DNA of 64,000 bases, from positions 105,421-169,420 of the forward strand of contig JADLEJ010000023.1 in the NCBI GenBank assembly GCA_020846195.1. Direction: 5' to 3'. Each line of letters starts with the position of its first letter. Position 1 is the first letter of the stretch. The stretch comes from Nitrospira sp. GTDB taxonomy: Bacteria; Nitrospirota; Nitrospiria; Nitrospirales; Nitrospiraceae. This document shows, piece after piece, positions 9,804 through 19,844 of the stretch. Below the pieces are notes generated by a model. The model had not been told where the DNA came from. It ran no database searches and saw nothing but the letters and a program-made list of their open reading frames with translations. The position numbers and the translations under genes are program-made.

Positions 9804-10697
9804 TTACACCGTCACCGCGGGACGAACGTTCAATTTCTCGCGCTCAAATTTAGCGCGCTCAAGCGCCTTTTCGATCCCGGCCCCGTCGCCGGCTTGCACC
9901 AAGCGGCGAAACTCCTGGAGCGACTCCTGATACGCATCGATGAAATGCACCACGTTCTCGCGATTCCAGAGGAAAATATCCCGCCACATCTCAGGGGAAC
10001 TTGCCGCAATCCTGGTCGTATCCCGCAATCCTCCGCCGGAGTGCGCCGCCAGGTCGAGCGCGGTAATTTCACGATCACGAAGATTCGCCAGCGCTGCCAT
10101 CAAAGCAAAAGCCGCCACATGCGGCAAATGGCTCACGGCGCCCAGAATCTGGTCGTGCATATGGGGATCCATCGTCAGCACAATCGAGCCCGTCTCCTGC
10201 CACAACGCCCGCACGCGCTCCAAGGCTGGCGCATCGGTCTTGGGAGTAGGCGTCACAATACAGCGTGCGCCCTGAAACAACTGATCGGTTCCCGCGGCTA
10301 CGCCGGTTTTTTCTTTCCCGGCAATCGGATGGGCGCCGACGAAATGGACCCCGGATGGCATGCTCGCTTCGGACTGCTCGACCAACGCGCCCTTCACACT
10401 TCCAACATCGCTCACGATGGCCCCAGGGGAAAGGCACGAGGCCCAATCCTTCAGGTGCCGGTCGTAGGTATCGACCGGTGTGGCCAGAATCACGAGATCG
10501 GCTCCGCGCACACCTTCCTTAGGATCGGCGACATAGCGATCGATCGCGCCCAGCTCAACGGCGGTCTTCAGGTTTTCCACCCGCCGGCCAACGCCGATCA
10601 CCTGATCGGCCAGCCCCTTGCGGCGCAGAATCATTCCGAGCGATCCGCCGATCAGACCGACCCCGATAATCGCAACCTGTTTGAAATGAACGGCCAT
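9804..10697 (-). CDS. tyrA: prephenate dehydrogenase
   Basis: GVGLIGGSLGMILRRKG Rossmann motif; GAHPIAGKEKTGV. Confidence 0.93.
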   Translation of the reverse strand: MAVHFKQVAIIGVGLIGGSLGMILRRKGLADQVIGVGRRVENLKTAVELGAIDRYVADPKEGVRGADLVILATPVDTYDRHLKDWASCLSPGAIVSDVGSVKGALVEQSEASMPSGVHFVGAHPIAGKEKTGVAAGTDQLFQGARCIVTPTPKTDAPALERVRALWQETGSIVLTMDPHMHDQILGAVSHLPHVAAFALMAALANLRDREITALDLAAHSGGGLRDTTRIAASSPEMWRDIFLWNRENVVHFIDAYQESLQEFRRLVQAGDGAGIEKALERAKFEREKLNVRPAVTV

Positions 10698-10740
10698 CGC
10701 TGTCTTACGCTCTGCGCCTCTGAACGGAATTCGTCACGGT

Positions 10741-11754
10741 CTAGATGTCCCGTCCCACGGCCCGGCCGATATTGCCGAGATCGTGCATCAGCTCTTTGAA
10801 CTTCGACGGCTTGATCGATTCCTCTCCGTCGCACAGCGCACATTCCGGATTGGAATGGACTTCGATCAGCAACCCATCGGCGCCGGCCGCAATCGCCGCT
10901 TTGGACATGGGCGCCACCAATTGCCATTTCCCTGTGGCATGGCTGGGATCGACGATGACGGGGAGATGCGACAATTCTTTCAGCGTCGGAATCGCCGCCA
11001 GATCCAGCGTATTGCGATACTGGGTTTCAAATGTCCGGATGCCCCGCTCGCACAACATCACATTGCGATTGCCGCGCGACATGATGTATTCCGCCGACAA
11101 GAGAAACTCCTTGATGGTCGCCGACAACCCGCGCTTTAACAGCACCGGCTTGTCGTACGCGCCAACTTCCTTCAGAAGCTCGAAGTTCTGCATATTGCGG
11201 GCGCCGATCTGAATGATGTCGGCCTTCTCTAGAAACAGCTCGATGTCCCGCGTGTCTAAAATCTCGCTGACAACCGGCAAGCCCGTTTGCTTCTTCGCTT
11301 CAAGCAGATAGTCCAGCCCTTCGCGACCCAGCCCTTGAAAGGAATAGGGGGACGTTCTGGGCTTATACGCCCCGCCACGAAGCACCGAGGCTCCGGCGGC
11401 CTTCACGTCATGGGCAATTCCCACCGTGAGCTCAAGACGCTCCACCGCGCAGGGGCCCGCCATGATGACGAGCTTCTTCCCACCGATCTTCACCCCGCCC
11501 ACATCGATGATGGTCGGATCTTTTTTGAATTCCCGGCTCACCAGTTTCCAGGGAGCGAGGATCGGCAAGACGCTTTCCACGCCCGGGAGCGCCGTCAACG
11601 GCTGATTGTGCAAAATCCGGTCGTCGCCGATCACCCCGATGATGGTGCGCTCCTGACCGGTGGAAATTTGCGATTTCAAGCCCAACTCTCGCAGCCGATC
11701 GATAATATGATCGACTTCGGGTTCAGATGCGTCAGGTCTCAAGACGATGATCAT
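10741..11754 (-). CDS. aroF: 3-deoxy-7-phosphoheptulonate synthase, with N-terminal regulatory extension
   Basis: MAGPCAVE, RGGAYKPRTSPYSFQGLG, DPSHATGKWQLV. Confidence 0.95.
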   Translation of the reverse strand: MIIVLRPDASEPEVDHIIDRLRELGLKSQISTGQERTIIGVIGDDRILHNQPLTALPGVESVLPILAPWKLVSREFKKDPTIIDVGGVKIGGKKLVIMAGPCAVERLELTVGIAHDVKAAGASVLRGGAYKPRTSPYSFQGLGREGLDYLLEAKKQTGLPVVSEILDTRDIELFLEKADIIQIGARNMQNFELLKEVGAYDKPVLLKRGLSATIKEFLLSAEYIMSRGNRNVMLCERGIRTFETQYRNTLDLAAIPTLKELSHLPVIVDPSHATGKWQLVAPMSKAAIAAGADGLLIEVHSNPECALCDGEESIKPSKFKELMHDLGNIGRAVGRDI

Positions 11755-11772
11755 GGTGCCCTCTCTATTCCT

Positions 11773-12855
11773 TCACGTCGACTGCAAGACCTTCTTTAGC
11801 GAGGCCAGGAACGCGTCATTCTCGTCCGGCTGCCCGATCGTCACCCGCAGCATCGTGCCGTCGATATGCCGCACGATCACACCCTCGCGCAGCAGGGCAT
11901 CGAACACCGGTCGGCCAGCGCGCTTCACGTCGAAGTACACAAAATTCGCCTGGCTGGGAATCGCGGCAAACCCCAGCGCGCGCAAGCCAGCCTCGATTTG
12001 CTGCATGCCCGCCGCATTCACCGCCCGGCTCTTCACCACATGGTCGTCGTCGCCCAGCGCGGCCAGCGCGGCACGCTGCGCCAGCGTGTTGGCATTGAAC
12101 GGCGGCCGCAGGCGGTTCAGGCAGCTCGTGATTTCCGGAGTCGCAATCCCGTAGCCGATCCGCAGCCCGGCCAGACCGTAAATTTTCGAGAACGTTCTCA
12201 GCACAATCGCGTTCCGCCCCTGCGTCACATACTGGAGGCTGTCCGGGAAATGCGGATCGCGCACATATTCGAGATAGGCTTCATCGAAGACCACGATCAC
12301 ATCCTCTGGAACCTTCGCCATGAACCGGGCAACGGCATCGGCGGCAACCATGGTCCCGGTGGGATTATTGGGGTTGCAGAGAAAGACGAGCCTGGTCTTG
12401 GGTGTGATGGCCTTGGCCATGCCGTCGAGGTCGTGCGTCCAATCGACCAACGGAACGATCACGGCCTTGCCATGCGCCGCCGTGACTTCCATCTTGTAGA
12501 TCACGAACGTCTGATCGGCCATCACCGCTTCATCGCCCGGCGCCAGGAACGTCCGAGCCAGCAGGCCGAGGACTTCGTCCGAGCCGTTGCCAAGGATAAT
12601 GTGATCGAGACTGACCTTCCAGCGATCGGCCAGCGCCTGGCGCAGGCGATAGGCGCCGCCATCCGGATACCGATGCAAACTGTCGTGTCCCCCGGCCAGC
12701 GCGGCCAGCGCTTTCGGCGAGGGGCCCAGCGGATTCTCATTCGAGGCTAACTTAGTCACGCGAGCCAAACCCAGCTCGCGCTGCAACTCCTCAATCGGTT
12801 TGCCCGGAACGTACGGGTTGAGCGAGGCAATATCTGGATGAATATGCAGCGTCAT
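11773..12855 (-). CDS. hisC: histidinol-phosphate / aromatic aminotransferase
   Basis: PLP type I fold: LASNENPLGPSPKA, FLCNPNNPTGT, RTFSKIYGLAGLRIGYG; start at MTLHIHPD. Confidence 0.92.
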   Translation of the reverse strand: MTLHIHPDIASLNPYVPGKPIEELQRELGLARVTKLASNENPLGPSPKALAALAGGHDSLHRYPDGGAYRLRQALADRWKVSLDHIILGNGSDEVLGLLARTFLAPGDEAVMADQTFVIYKMEVTAAHGKAVIVPLVDWTHDLDGMAKAITPKTRLVFLCNPNNPTGTMVAADAVARFMAKVPEDVIVVFDEAYLEYVRDPHFPDSLQYVTQGRNAIVLRTFSKIYGLAGLRIGYGIATPEITSCLNRLRPPFNANTLAQRAALAALGDDDHVVKSRAVNAAGMQQIEAGLRALGFAAIPSQANFVYFDVKRAGRPVFDALLREGVIVRHIDGTMLRVTIGQPDENDAFLASLKKVLQST

Positions 12856-12860
12856 ATGAT

Positions 12861-13937
12861 CTACGTGTGCGCCGGATACGATCCCAGGATCTTCATAAAG
12901 AGGCAGCGGCCTTTGATCTCTTCGATGGCCCGGCTCACGCGCTCTTCTTCCATGTGGCCTTCCACATCGACAAAGAAAATATATTCCCACGCCTTCCGCC
13001 GGGACGGCCGCGACTCGATCTTCGTCATGCTAATGCCGTTCGACGCAAACGGCCGGAGCAGATCATAGAGCGCGCCGACCTTGTCTTTAATTGACAGCAT
13101 CAGCGAGGTCTTGTCTTTCCCGGTGCGCTGCGGCGGCTTCTGCGACAAAACAAGGAACCGAGTAAAGTTGTTCAAATTATCTTCGATCCGCGCCTTCATC
13201 ACTTTGAGTCCGTAGAGCTGGGCCGCCAGTTCCGACGCGATGGCGGCAATGGTCGCGTCCTCCTGGCACAACTCCGCGGCGCGGGCCGTGCTGGCAACTT
13301 CCGACACCAGCACATGCGGCATATGGGTTTCGATCCAATTGCGGCATTGCGCGATGGCTTGCGGGTGCGAGCAAATCTTCTTGACCTCGTCCATCGCCCC
13401 GGACTTCGACATCAGATGATGCGACACTTCTTGGAGCACTTCTCCGTATATCAGGAGATTCGAATCGATGAACATGTCGAGGGTATGGTTCACGACGCCT
13501 TCCGTCGTGTTCTCGATCGGCACGACGCCGAAATTCGCGCGGCCCCGCTCCACTTCGTTGAAGACTTCCTTGATGCTGTGAACCGGGATGTACTGCGCCG
13601 ACGATCCGAACTTCTGCATGCAGGCCATGTGCGTGAACGTCGCACGCGGGCCCAGATAGGCCACTTTCTGCGGACCTTCCAGCGAGAGCGACGCCGACAT
13701 GATCTCCCGGTACACCGGGCGGATGGCTTCGGATGGAAATGGACCGGTATTTTGACCGACGAGCCGCTCAATAATAGCGGCTTCGCGGGCCGGGGTATGC
13801 AGATTGGCGCCCGCGTCCTGAGCTTTCTTGATATGGCCGATCTCGACAACACTCTTCGACCGCTCATTGAGCAGACGAAGAATCTCATCGTCGATACGAT
13901 CAATCTCCTTCCGATAGTCGGAAAGGTCACCAGGCAT
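12861..13937 (-). CDS. pheA: bifunctional chorismate mutase / prephenate dehydratase
   Basis: N-terminal LSDYRKEIDRIDDEILRLLNERSK; PDT VAYLGPRATFTHMA; ACT domain SRPSRRKAWEYIFFVDVEGH. Confidence 0.95.
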   Translation of the reverse strand: MPGDLSDYRKEIDRIDDEILRLLNERSKSVVEIGHIKKAQDAGANLHTPAREAAIIERLVGQNTGPFPSEAIRPVYREIMSASLSLEGPQKVAYLGPRATFTHMACMQKFGSSAQYIPVHSIKEVFNEVERGRANFGVVPIENTTEGVVNHTLDMFIDSNLLIYGEVLQEVSHHLMSKSGAMDEVKKICSHPQAIAQCRNWIETHMPHVLVSEVASTARAAELCQEDATIAAIASELAAQLYGLKVMKARIEDNLNNFTRFLVLSQKPPQRTGKDKTSLMLSIKDKVGALYDLLRPFASNGISMTKIESRPSRRKAWEYIFFVDVEGHMEEERVSRAIEEIKGRCLFMKILGSYPAHT

Positions 13938-14096
13938 GCACGAACCCCCTCCACCCGTGCCTCATGAGTTGGACGACTGTCCAGAGGCAGAACGAGTGCA
14001 AGCAAGCAAAGGATGATACAGGATTCAAATCGTCTATTGCAAGGAGAGGCCCTGGTCTTTCAAGCGCTTGTGTCGACCAGGCAAGGTACGAGCATC

Positions 14097-15101
14097 CTAG
14101 AACAGTTGATCGGTCGGCTTGCTGAAGTGATCGAAGGCGAGCTTCGTCGCCTGGCGTCCGCGGCCAGTCCGGTCGAGATAGCCGGCTTGAATGAGATAGG
14201 GTTCGTACACATCTTCCAGCGTCCCTTTCTCTTCTTGCACTGCGGCGGCCAGCGATTCCACTCCAACAGGTCCGCCGTTGAACTTTTCGATGATGGTCAT
14301 GAGAATCTTCCGGTCCATATCATCGAACCCAGCGCTGTCGACTCCCAGCCAGGCCAGGGCCTCCTGAGCGACCTGCTGGGTGATATGCCCTCCGGCCTTA
14401 ATCTGAGCATAGTCCCGAACGCGCCGAATCAGGCGATTCACGATGCGAGGCGTGCCCCTGGCTCTTCTCGCAATCTCTGCCGCGCCGGCCTGCTCGATGG
14501 ATGTGCCCAACACGCCAGCCGACCGCATCACGATGCGCTCAAGATCGCCCGGTGAGTAGAAGTCGAGCCGGTACACCAGTCCAAACCGGTCGCGAAGCGG
14601 CGACGTCAGCGCGCCGGCTTTCGTGGTGGCTCCCACCAACGTAAATTGCGGAAGATCCAGCTTGACCGTTCTGGCGGCAGGCCCCTGCCCGACCACAAGA
14701 TCGAGCTGATAATCCTCCATTGCCGGATACAGCGCCTCTTCGACAGAGGCCGGCAGGCGGTGAATCTCATCGATGAAGAGCACATCGTGCTCCTGGAGAT
14801 TCGTCAGAATCGCCGCCAGATCTCCGGCATGGGTGAGCACCAGACCGGAGGTCGACCGCAACGACGCCTCCATTTCCTTGGCGATGATGTGCGCAATCGT
14901 CGTCTTGCCAAGACCGGGCGGGCCGTAAAAAATGGTGTGGTCGAGCGCTTCGCCCCGCTGCACGGCCGCATCAATGCAGACGCGCAGCGACTCTTTCATC
15001 CGCTCCTGCCCGACGTAGTCGTTGAACGACTGCGGCCGCAGCACGCTTTCCATGCTGCGGTCATCGTCGGTAGTGCGCTGTGCGAGAAGCCGTTCGGTCA
15101 T
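14097..15101 (-). CDS. ruvB: Holliday junction helicase RuvB
   Basis: [41 protein letters not shown]; start at MTERLL (CAT 15099-15101). Confidence 0.97.
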   Translation of the reverse strand: MTERLLAQRTTDDDRSMESVLRPQSFNDYVGQERMKESLRVCIDAAVQRGEALDHTIFYGPPGLGKTTIAHIIAKEMEASLRSTSGLVLTHAGDLAAILTNLQEHDVLFIDEIHRLPASVEEALYPAMEDYQLDLVVGQGPAARTVKLDLPQFTLVGATTKAGALTSPLRDRFGLVYRLDFYSPGDLERIVMRSAGVLGTSIEQAGAAEIARRARGTPRIVNRLIRRVRDYAQIKAGGHITQQVAQEALAWLGVDSAGFDDMDRKILMTIIEKFNGGPVGVESLAAAVQEEKGTLEDVYEPYLIQAGYLDRTGRGRQATKLAFDHFSKPTDQLF

Positions 15102-15120
15102 ACCGTTTCTTATCGCGAAA

Positions 15121-15600
15121 CTATTTATTGTCCGGAGCCGGCTGAAACCGCGGGACCGGCGGCAAGGCTCCCTGGCCTGGTTGAGCGGCGCTGCCGCAAT
15201 ACGGGGGGCAAGTCTTGACGCCTTGCGTGGGGTCGGGAAGGTTTTGCTCCATCTTTTGCAACTGGCATTGCGACAGCCGTCCACCGTCTTTATTGCCGCA
15301 ACGAGAGGGAACCGACGAACTGCCGATCTCCACATAGCCATCGGGGCACGATCCGCACACCGGAAGCAGGTTGGCCCCCAGCGGCACACATTGAACCAGC
15401 GTCGGATCTCCATCTTTGCAGACAGACGGAGCCTGAGTCGTTCCGGTAGTGGCATAGCCTTCTGGACAGGTCCCACAGGTCATGCGAATACTTTTCTGCT
15501 CACCGGCGTCTTGCGCCCATCCGGCAAACGGAAGTCCCAAAAGAGATCCCAGAACCACTCCGCACTGGACCATCGCTCGTACGCGCGTCAACAGGCTCAT
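15121..15600 (-). CDS. secreted Cys-rich protein with CGxCPxGY repeats
   Basis: Signal peptide; [30 protein letters not shown] and [31 protein letters not shown]. Confidence 0.7.
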   Translation of the reverse strand: MSLLTRVRAMVQCGVVLGSLLGLPFAGWAQDAGEQKSIRMTCGTCPEGYATTGTTQAPSVCKDGDPTLVQCVPLGANLLPVCGSCPDGYVEIGSSSVPSRCGNKDGGRLSQCQLQKMEQNLPDPTQGVKTCPPYCGSAAQPGQGALPPVPRFQPAPDNK

Positions 15601-15603
15601 CGT

Positions 15604-16212
15604 TTACCCCCTCGCCAGTTCTTTCAATCCTTCACGAATCAGTTCCTTAAGACCGGCCTGACTCTCGACGGTCTTGGAAACTCGCTTCAACGCATCTTTG
15701 ACATCTTGCGGGCGATACCCAAGATTGACCAGGGCCGAAAGCGCATCGTCATAGGGGCCCGCCGGAACCGCTGGCTCCTCGACTGTGGCGGAAGGCAACC
15801 CGGCATGGATCTTCACGATCTTCTCTTTGAGTTCGAGCGCGATGCGCGCCGCCGTCTTCTTTCCGATCCCTGGAATCGTGGCGAGCTTCTCGACATCCTC
15901 GGATTGAATGGCGCGTACCAGCTCGGCCAGCGGAAGTCCGGACAAGACGCCGAGCGCCAGTCTCGGGCCGATACCGGACACTGTCGTAAGCAGCAAAAAA
16001 GCTTCCTTCTCGCTCTGCGCAAGAAAGCCGAACAGCTGAATCGCGTCTTCGCGCAGATGGGTGTGAATGTGAAGCGCCGCGACGTCGTCGAGATTGGGCA
16101 GCGCGTAGTAGGTGCTCAGCGGGATATGAACTTCGTAGCCCACACCCTGCACATCCAGCGTGAGATGCGTCGGCGCTTTAAAGGCCAGCCGCCCCGTTAG
16201 AAAGGCGATCAT
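15604..16212 (-). CDS. ruvA: Holliday junction DNA helicase subunit RuvA
   Basis: MIAFLTGRLAFKAPTHLTLDVQGVGYEVHIPLST; helix-hairpin-helix TIPGIGKKTAARIALELK. Confidence 0.96.
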   Translation of the reverse strand: MIAFLTGRLAFKAPTHLTLDVQGVGYEVHIPLSTYYALPNLDDVAALHIHTHLREDAIQLFGFLAQSEKEAFLLLTTVSGIGPRLALGVLSGLPLAELVRAIQSEDVEKLATIPGIGKKTAARIALELKEKIVKIHAGLPSATVEEPAVPAGPYDDALSALVNLGYRPQDVKDALKRVSKTVESQAGLKELIREGLKELARG

Positions 16213-16258
16213 CGCGGCTCACATCGCGTGTGGCAAGGCAGGCTAAACACGGCGGCGC

Positions 16259-17017
16259 TTATCCCGCCGCGGCGGCGGCCACCTTCTCCATCACTTCTTC
16301 TGAGATGTCGAAATTGGCATGAACTTTCTGGACGTCATCGTGCTCGTCCATCGCTTCCATCAACTTGAGCATCTGCTCGGCGGCTTTTTCTTCGAGGCGA
16401 ATCGTATTCTGGGGAATAAACGTTATTTCAGCGAGAGACGTCTCGATCTTGGCATCCGCCACGGCTTTCTTGACGGCTTCGAATTCATGCGTGCCAGAAA
16501 TCACTTCAAAGGTTTTGTCCCCCACCTTCACATCCTCCGCGCCGGCCTCAAGGGCTAGCGTGAGCAACTGATCTTCGTCGGCTTTTGCCTTGTCGATCGT
16601 CAGGAGACCCTTCTTATGAAATTGCCAGGCCACCGCCCCGGCTTCCGCCATGTTGCCATGATTCTTCGTGAAGAGATTGCGGATTTCCGCCACGGTGCGA
16701 TTGCGGTTATCGCTGGTGATTTCCAGCAAGACCGCGGTGCCGCCTGGCCCGTAGCCTTCCAGGGCATACTCTTCGTACGCCACGCCGGGAAGCTCTCCCG
16801 TTCCGCGCTGGATAGCCTTTTTAATCGTATCGCCAGGCATGTTGGCTTCTTTGGCTTTCGCAATCGACAAACGCAGACGCGGATTGCTGTCGGGGTCGCC
16901 GCCGGTGCGAGCGGCGATGGCGATTTCGCGGATAATTCTGGTGAAAACCTTCCCGCGCTTGACGTCTTGCGCGCCCTTGTACCGCTTGATTGTCGCCCAA
17001 TGGCTATGTCCACCCAT
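16259..17017 (-). CDS. YebC/PmpR family regulator/translation factor
   Basis: MGGHSHWATIKRYKGAQDVKRGKVFTRIIREI; start corrected from the upstream-extended ORF. Confidence 0.95.
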   Translation of the reverse strand: MGGHSHWATIKRYKGAQDVKRGKVFTRIIREIAIAARTGGDPDSNPRLRLSIAKAKEANMPGDTIKKAIQRGTGELPGVAYEEYALEGYGPGGTAVLLEITSDNRNRTVAEIRNLFTKNHGNMAEAGAVAWQFHKKGLLTIDKAKADEDQLLTLALEAGAEDVKVGDKTFEVISGTHEFEAVKKAVADAKIETSLAEITFIPQNTIRLEEKAAEQMLKLMEAMDEHDDVQKVHANFDISEEVMEKVAAAAAG

Positions 17018-17138
17018 AGATCCCTCGTCTGCGTCTGTGAAACGCGTACTTGATGCGAGACCGCTGCCAACGGCGTAGACGTAGCATAGGCCTTTGAAAG
17101 GTGTCAATCGATCGAGAGTCGCGCGGAAATGGCTCGGA

Positions 17139-17891
17139 CTATTCTGAGTACACCAGCAATTGGAGACCGATGAGAAGAATGAGCCCCGCCCAGATCGTCT
17201 CCCAACGGGAACGCGACCAGCCCATAAAGACACCGCGCCCAGCTGAGGCAAGCCTGCTGGAACCAGCCGACACCGCCAAGGTGCCCATGAGGGCATGATG
17301 CATTGCAATCTTTTGAGCTGCCGGATGAGCGCCGTGGGAATGCGTAAACAACATAAGCCCGCCGATCATGGCAAAGAGCGGAAGCGGAACCAGCCAGCCG
17401 ACGTGGTCCAACCGGTCAAGGCGCCGGAACCACTCGATGAGACCGACGGTCAAGGCCAGCAGGCCATAAATCTTATGTTGGAAAATTTCATGATCGTTTC
17501 CCCAAAATGTCTCCGCGAAGCTCATCGGCCCGATGGGCCACGCCTGATGATCGCTCCAGATCAACAGAAACGCAGCCATGCCCAATAATGACGCCGGGAG
17601 CAGCATCCTGATCCAGCTAAGCGAAGGCGACCGCAGCGCCTGCGCCATTTCAGAAAACCCGATCAGAAGCACAAAGAGGCCGGCGAGGTGGTGATTGAAC
17701 TCCGAATAGGCCACGCCGGCCTTCGACCCTTCCCAGCTGTCTGGCCAAAGAGTAGGCGCATGATGATCGTGGCCATGCTCCGTGGAACCGACGGCAGCGG
17801 CCTCGTGGTCCGGCTCGCTATGCTGGGCGAAGAGCACCGCACTGTCCAGACCTGCCAGCAAGATGGCAAGCGAACAACACAGCGCCCACAT
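17139..17891 (-). CDS. polytopic membrane protein, unknown function, His-rich loop
   Basis: Several hydrophobic segments; EHGHDHH; start uncertain because the ORF extension to 17987 overlaps a terminator. Confidence 0.6.
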   Translation of the reverse strand: MWALCCSLAILLAGLDSAVLFAQHSEPDHEAAAVGSTEHGHDHHAPTLWPDSWEGSKAGVAYSEFNHHLAGLFVLLIGFSEMAQALRSPSLSWIRMLLPASLLGMAAFLLIWSDHQAWPIGPMSFAETFWGNDHEIFQHKIYGLLALTVGLIEWFRRLDRLDHVGWLVPLPLFAMIGGLMLFTHSHGAHPAAQKIAMHHALMGTLAVSAGSSRLASAGRGVFMGWSRSRWETIWAGLILLIGLQLLVYSE

Positions 17892-17941
17892 CCCGGCAGG
17901 ATTTGCCCGAAAGAACGCTCCTACCGCCGACACTAAATGAA

Positions 17942-17973
17942 AGGCCCATCCGAAATTCCGGATGGGCCTCTGA
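17942..17973 (-). terminator. Rho-independent terminator downstream of the PCP_red gene
   Basis: AGGCCCATCCG-loop-CGGATGGGCCT perfect 11-bp stem, followed on the minus strand by TTTCATTT. Confidence 0.75.
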
Positions 17974-17998
17974 TGACCCTGCAACATGAAACTCCCGC

Positions 17999-18754
17999 TT
18001 ACATAAACTTCATAAACTTGTCTTTGGCATCATCCATGACTTGCGCGGTGATAGTCGCCAGGCCACGCTCTTTGGCCACGCGCTCAATCTCTTTTCTTGC
18101 CATGGGCCGAATGAAGTCGGGGATGTTCTCCAGCCGCTGTTCAGCCTCGCGCGACCAGGTCATTCCGTTCGGCGAGTCGGTTTTGGAATCGTCCATGACT
18201 TGCAGCGTAATGGACTTGAATCCGTTCTTCCGCGCATAGGCCTCGACGCTGCTTTGCACCATCGGCTTCACAAACGCCGGCAACCGATCGAGCTTTTCCT
18301 TGGCATCGGCCGTCCACGTAAAGTCAGACGATGCGGAGGCCGTTCCGTTGCCCGGCTTCCCGGTGCCCGTCAATCCCATTTCTGCAACCATCGCGGAGAA
18401 GGGGCACCCGCCGCTCGCTTTTTCTCCGGCTTTTTCAGGAGCCACGGCCGACGCCGCCACCGGCTGGCCGCCTTGAATTTTCTCATTCAAGTAGGCGCCC
18501 ATCTGCCCCGATCCGGCCAAGGCCTCGTCTTTTAACGTGCCACGGGTCATTTCAAACGGCTCGGCCGCCACCGTGCGTCCGCCCAACTTGACGCCAAGCG
18601 AACTGACCATCTGCGTTTCGCCTGGATTCGTCACCATCGAGAACTTGGCGTTGCAGGATGGGCAGCCGAAAAAGACGCCGAGCGATCCCTCGCCGGGCTT
18701 TTCAACCTTCTCGAAATTCATATAGGTTTCGCAATTGAGACACACAAATTTCAT
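17999..18754 (-). CDS. zinc-ribbon + PCP_red-domain protein
   Basis: N-terminal MKFVCLNCETYMNF...FFGCPSCNAKF; two C-terminal repeats FTWTADAKEKLDRLPAFVKPMV..., MTWSREAEQRLENIPDFIRPMARKEIERVAKERGL. Confidence 0.75.
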   Translation of the reverse strand: MKFVCLNCETYMNFEKVEKPGEGSLGVFFGCPSCNAKFSMVTNPGETQMVSSLGVKLGGRTVAAEPFEMTRGTLKDEALAGSGQMGAYLNEKIQGGQPVAASAVAPEKAGEKASGGCPFSAMVAEMGLTGTGKPGNGTASASSDFTWTADAKEKLDRLPAFVKPMVQSSVEAYARKNGFKSITLQVMDDSKTDSPNGMTWSREAEQRLENIPDFIRPMARKEIERVAKERGLATITAQVMDDAKDKFMKFM

Positions 18755-18779
18755 AGCAGCTCCTCTCGCATCTCTCGTG

Positions 18780-19700
18780 TCACAGCTTATCCGCCAGGAC
18801 CTTCTTGTAATCGAGCAACGTGCGGATACGCCCGGCAATTTCCTGGTACCGTTGAATCGTGGGATAGGTCTCGTCGAGCAGCGGCTGCCCCTTATCGAAG
18901 GTCTTGGCGAGCTTCCGGTCGAACGGCACTCTCCCGAGCAATGGCAGATCGAGCGCCTCGCACATCGCTTCGGTGTTGCCCTCGAACAGCTCGTTGACGT
19001 CGCCGCAGGACGGACAGCGGTACTCGCTCATATTTTCGACGATACCCAGCACTTTGATGCCCATGTCGCGCGCATAGGTCACCGATTTCTGCACCACATC
19101 GGACGCCACTTCCGACGGCGTGGTAACCACGATGGCGCCGGCCAGGTCCGGAATAAACCCGGCAATCACCGGCGGTTTATCGGCCGCCGCGCCGGGCGGC
19201 AGATCGGCCAGCAAGTAATCCAATTCGCCCCACATCACATCGGACAGAAATTCCCGGATCACGTTCATTTCCATCAGTCCGAGCCAGACCGGACTGACAT
19301 CCATCGGTCCCTTCCACCGGACCGGCGAGGCATCGTGGAGAAAGAAGTCCATTGACGCCACGGCAACCCCAAGCGGACCGACCGGAGGAACCGCCCCTTG
19401 CGGCGTTATCTTCAACGATTGTCCATGCAAGCCGAGCATGCGCGGCACGCAAGGACCGTTCAAATCCACGTCGAGCAAGCCGACTTTCGCGCCTTGGCGC
19501 GCAAACGCCAACGCCAGGTTGACGGTCGTCATGCTCTTGCCGACGCCGCCCTTCCCGCTCATGACGGCCAGCTTGTACTTAATGCCGGCCATGCGCGCGT
19601 GAACCTGCTTCGTCTGCTCGGTTATCTGCTGAACTACCTTGGCATCGTCCGAATACTTCAGCTTGCCAAGAATAGCCTTGAGATCTTTATCAGCCGCCAT
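18780..19700 (-). CDS. Mrp/NBP35-family Fe-S cluster carrier ATPase
   Basis: SGKGGVGKSMTTVNLALAFA deviant Walker A; CPSCGD; VENMSEYRCPSCG. Confidence 0.94.
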   Translation of the reverse strand: MAADKDLKAILGKLKYSDDAKVVQQITEQTKQVHARMAGIKYKLAVMSGKGGVGKSMTTVNLALAFARQGAKVGLLDVDLNGPCVPRMLGLHGQSLKITPQGAVPPVGPLGVAVASMDFFLHDASPVRWKGPMDVSPVWLGLMEMNVIREFLSDVMWGELDYLLADLPPGAAADKPPVIAGFIPDLAGAIVVTTPSEVASDVVQKSVTYARDMGIKVLGIVENMSEYRCPSCGDVNELFEGNTEAMCEALDLPLLGRVPFDRKLAKTFDKGQPLLDETYPTIQRYQEIAGRIRTLLDYKKVLADKL

Positions 19701-19844
19701 ACAAGTCTTTCTATCCACAGGCTAAACGATGCAGGACGGTACGGTAACACAGGGGTTTCTGGTGAGTCAAACCACACGAATGGTGGAGGTCTCACGAGAA
19801 AAACGGACGCCGCGGCCCCCTATCTCCCGGCTTACGGCACAGAG

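Noticed and set aside
11866-12750. 294-aa plus-strand ORF antisense to hisC
   Set aside because: Shadow ORF of a conserved gene
15102-15476. N-terminal extension of the ruvB ORF
   Set aside because: Overlaps the Cys-rich secreted ORF; RuvB begins at MTERLL
17018-17308. N-terminal extension of the YebC ORF
   Set aside because: Conserved start is MGGHSHW at 17017; the upstream part overlaps the membrane-protein gene
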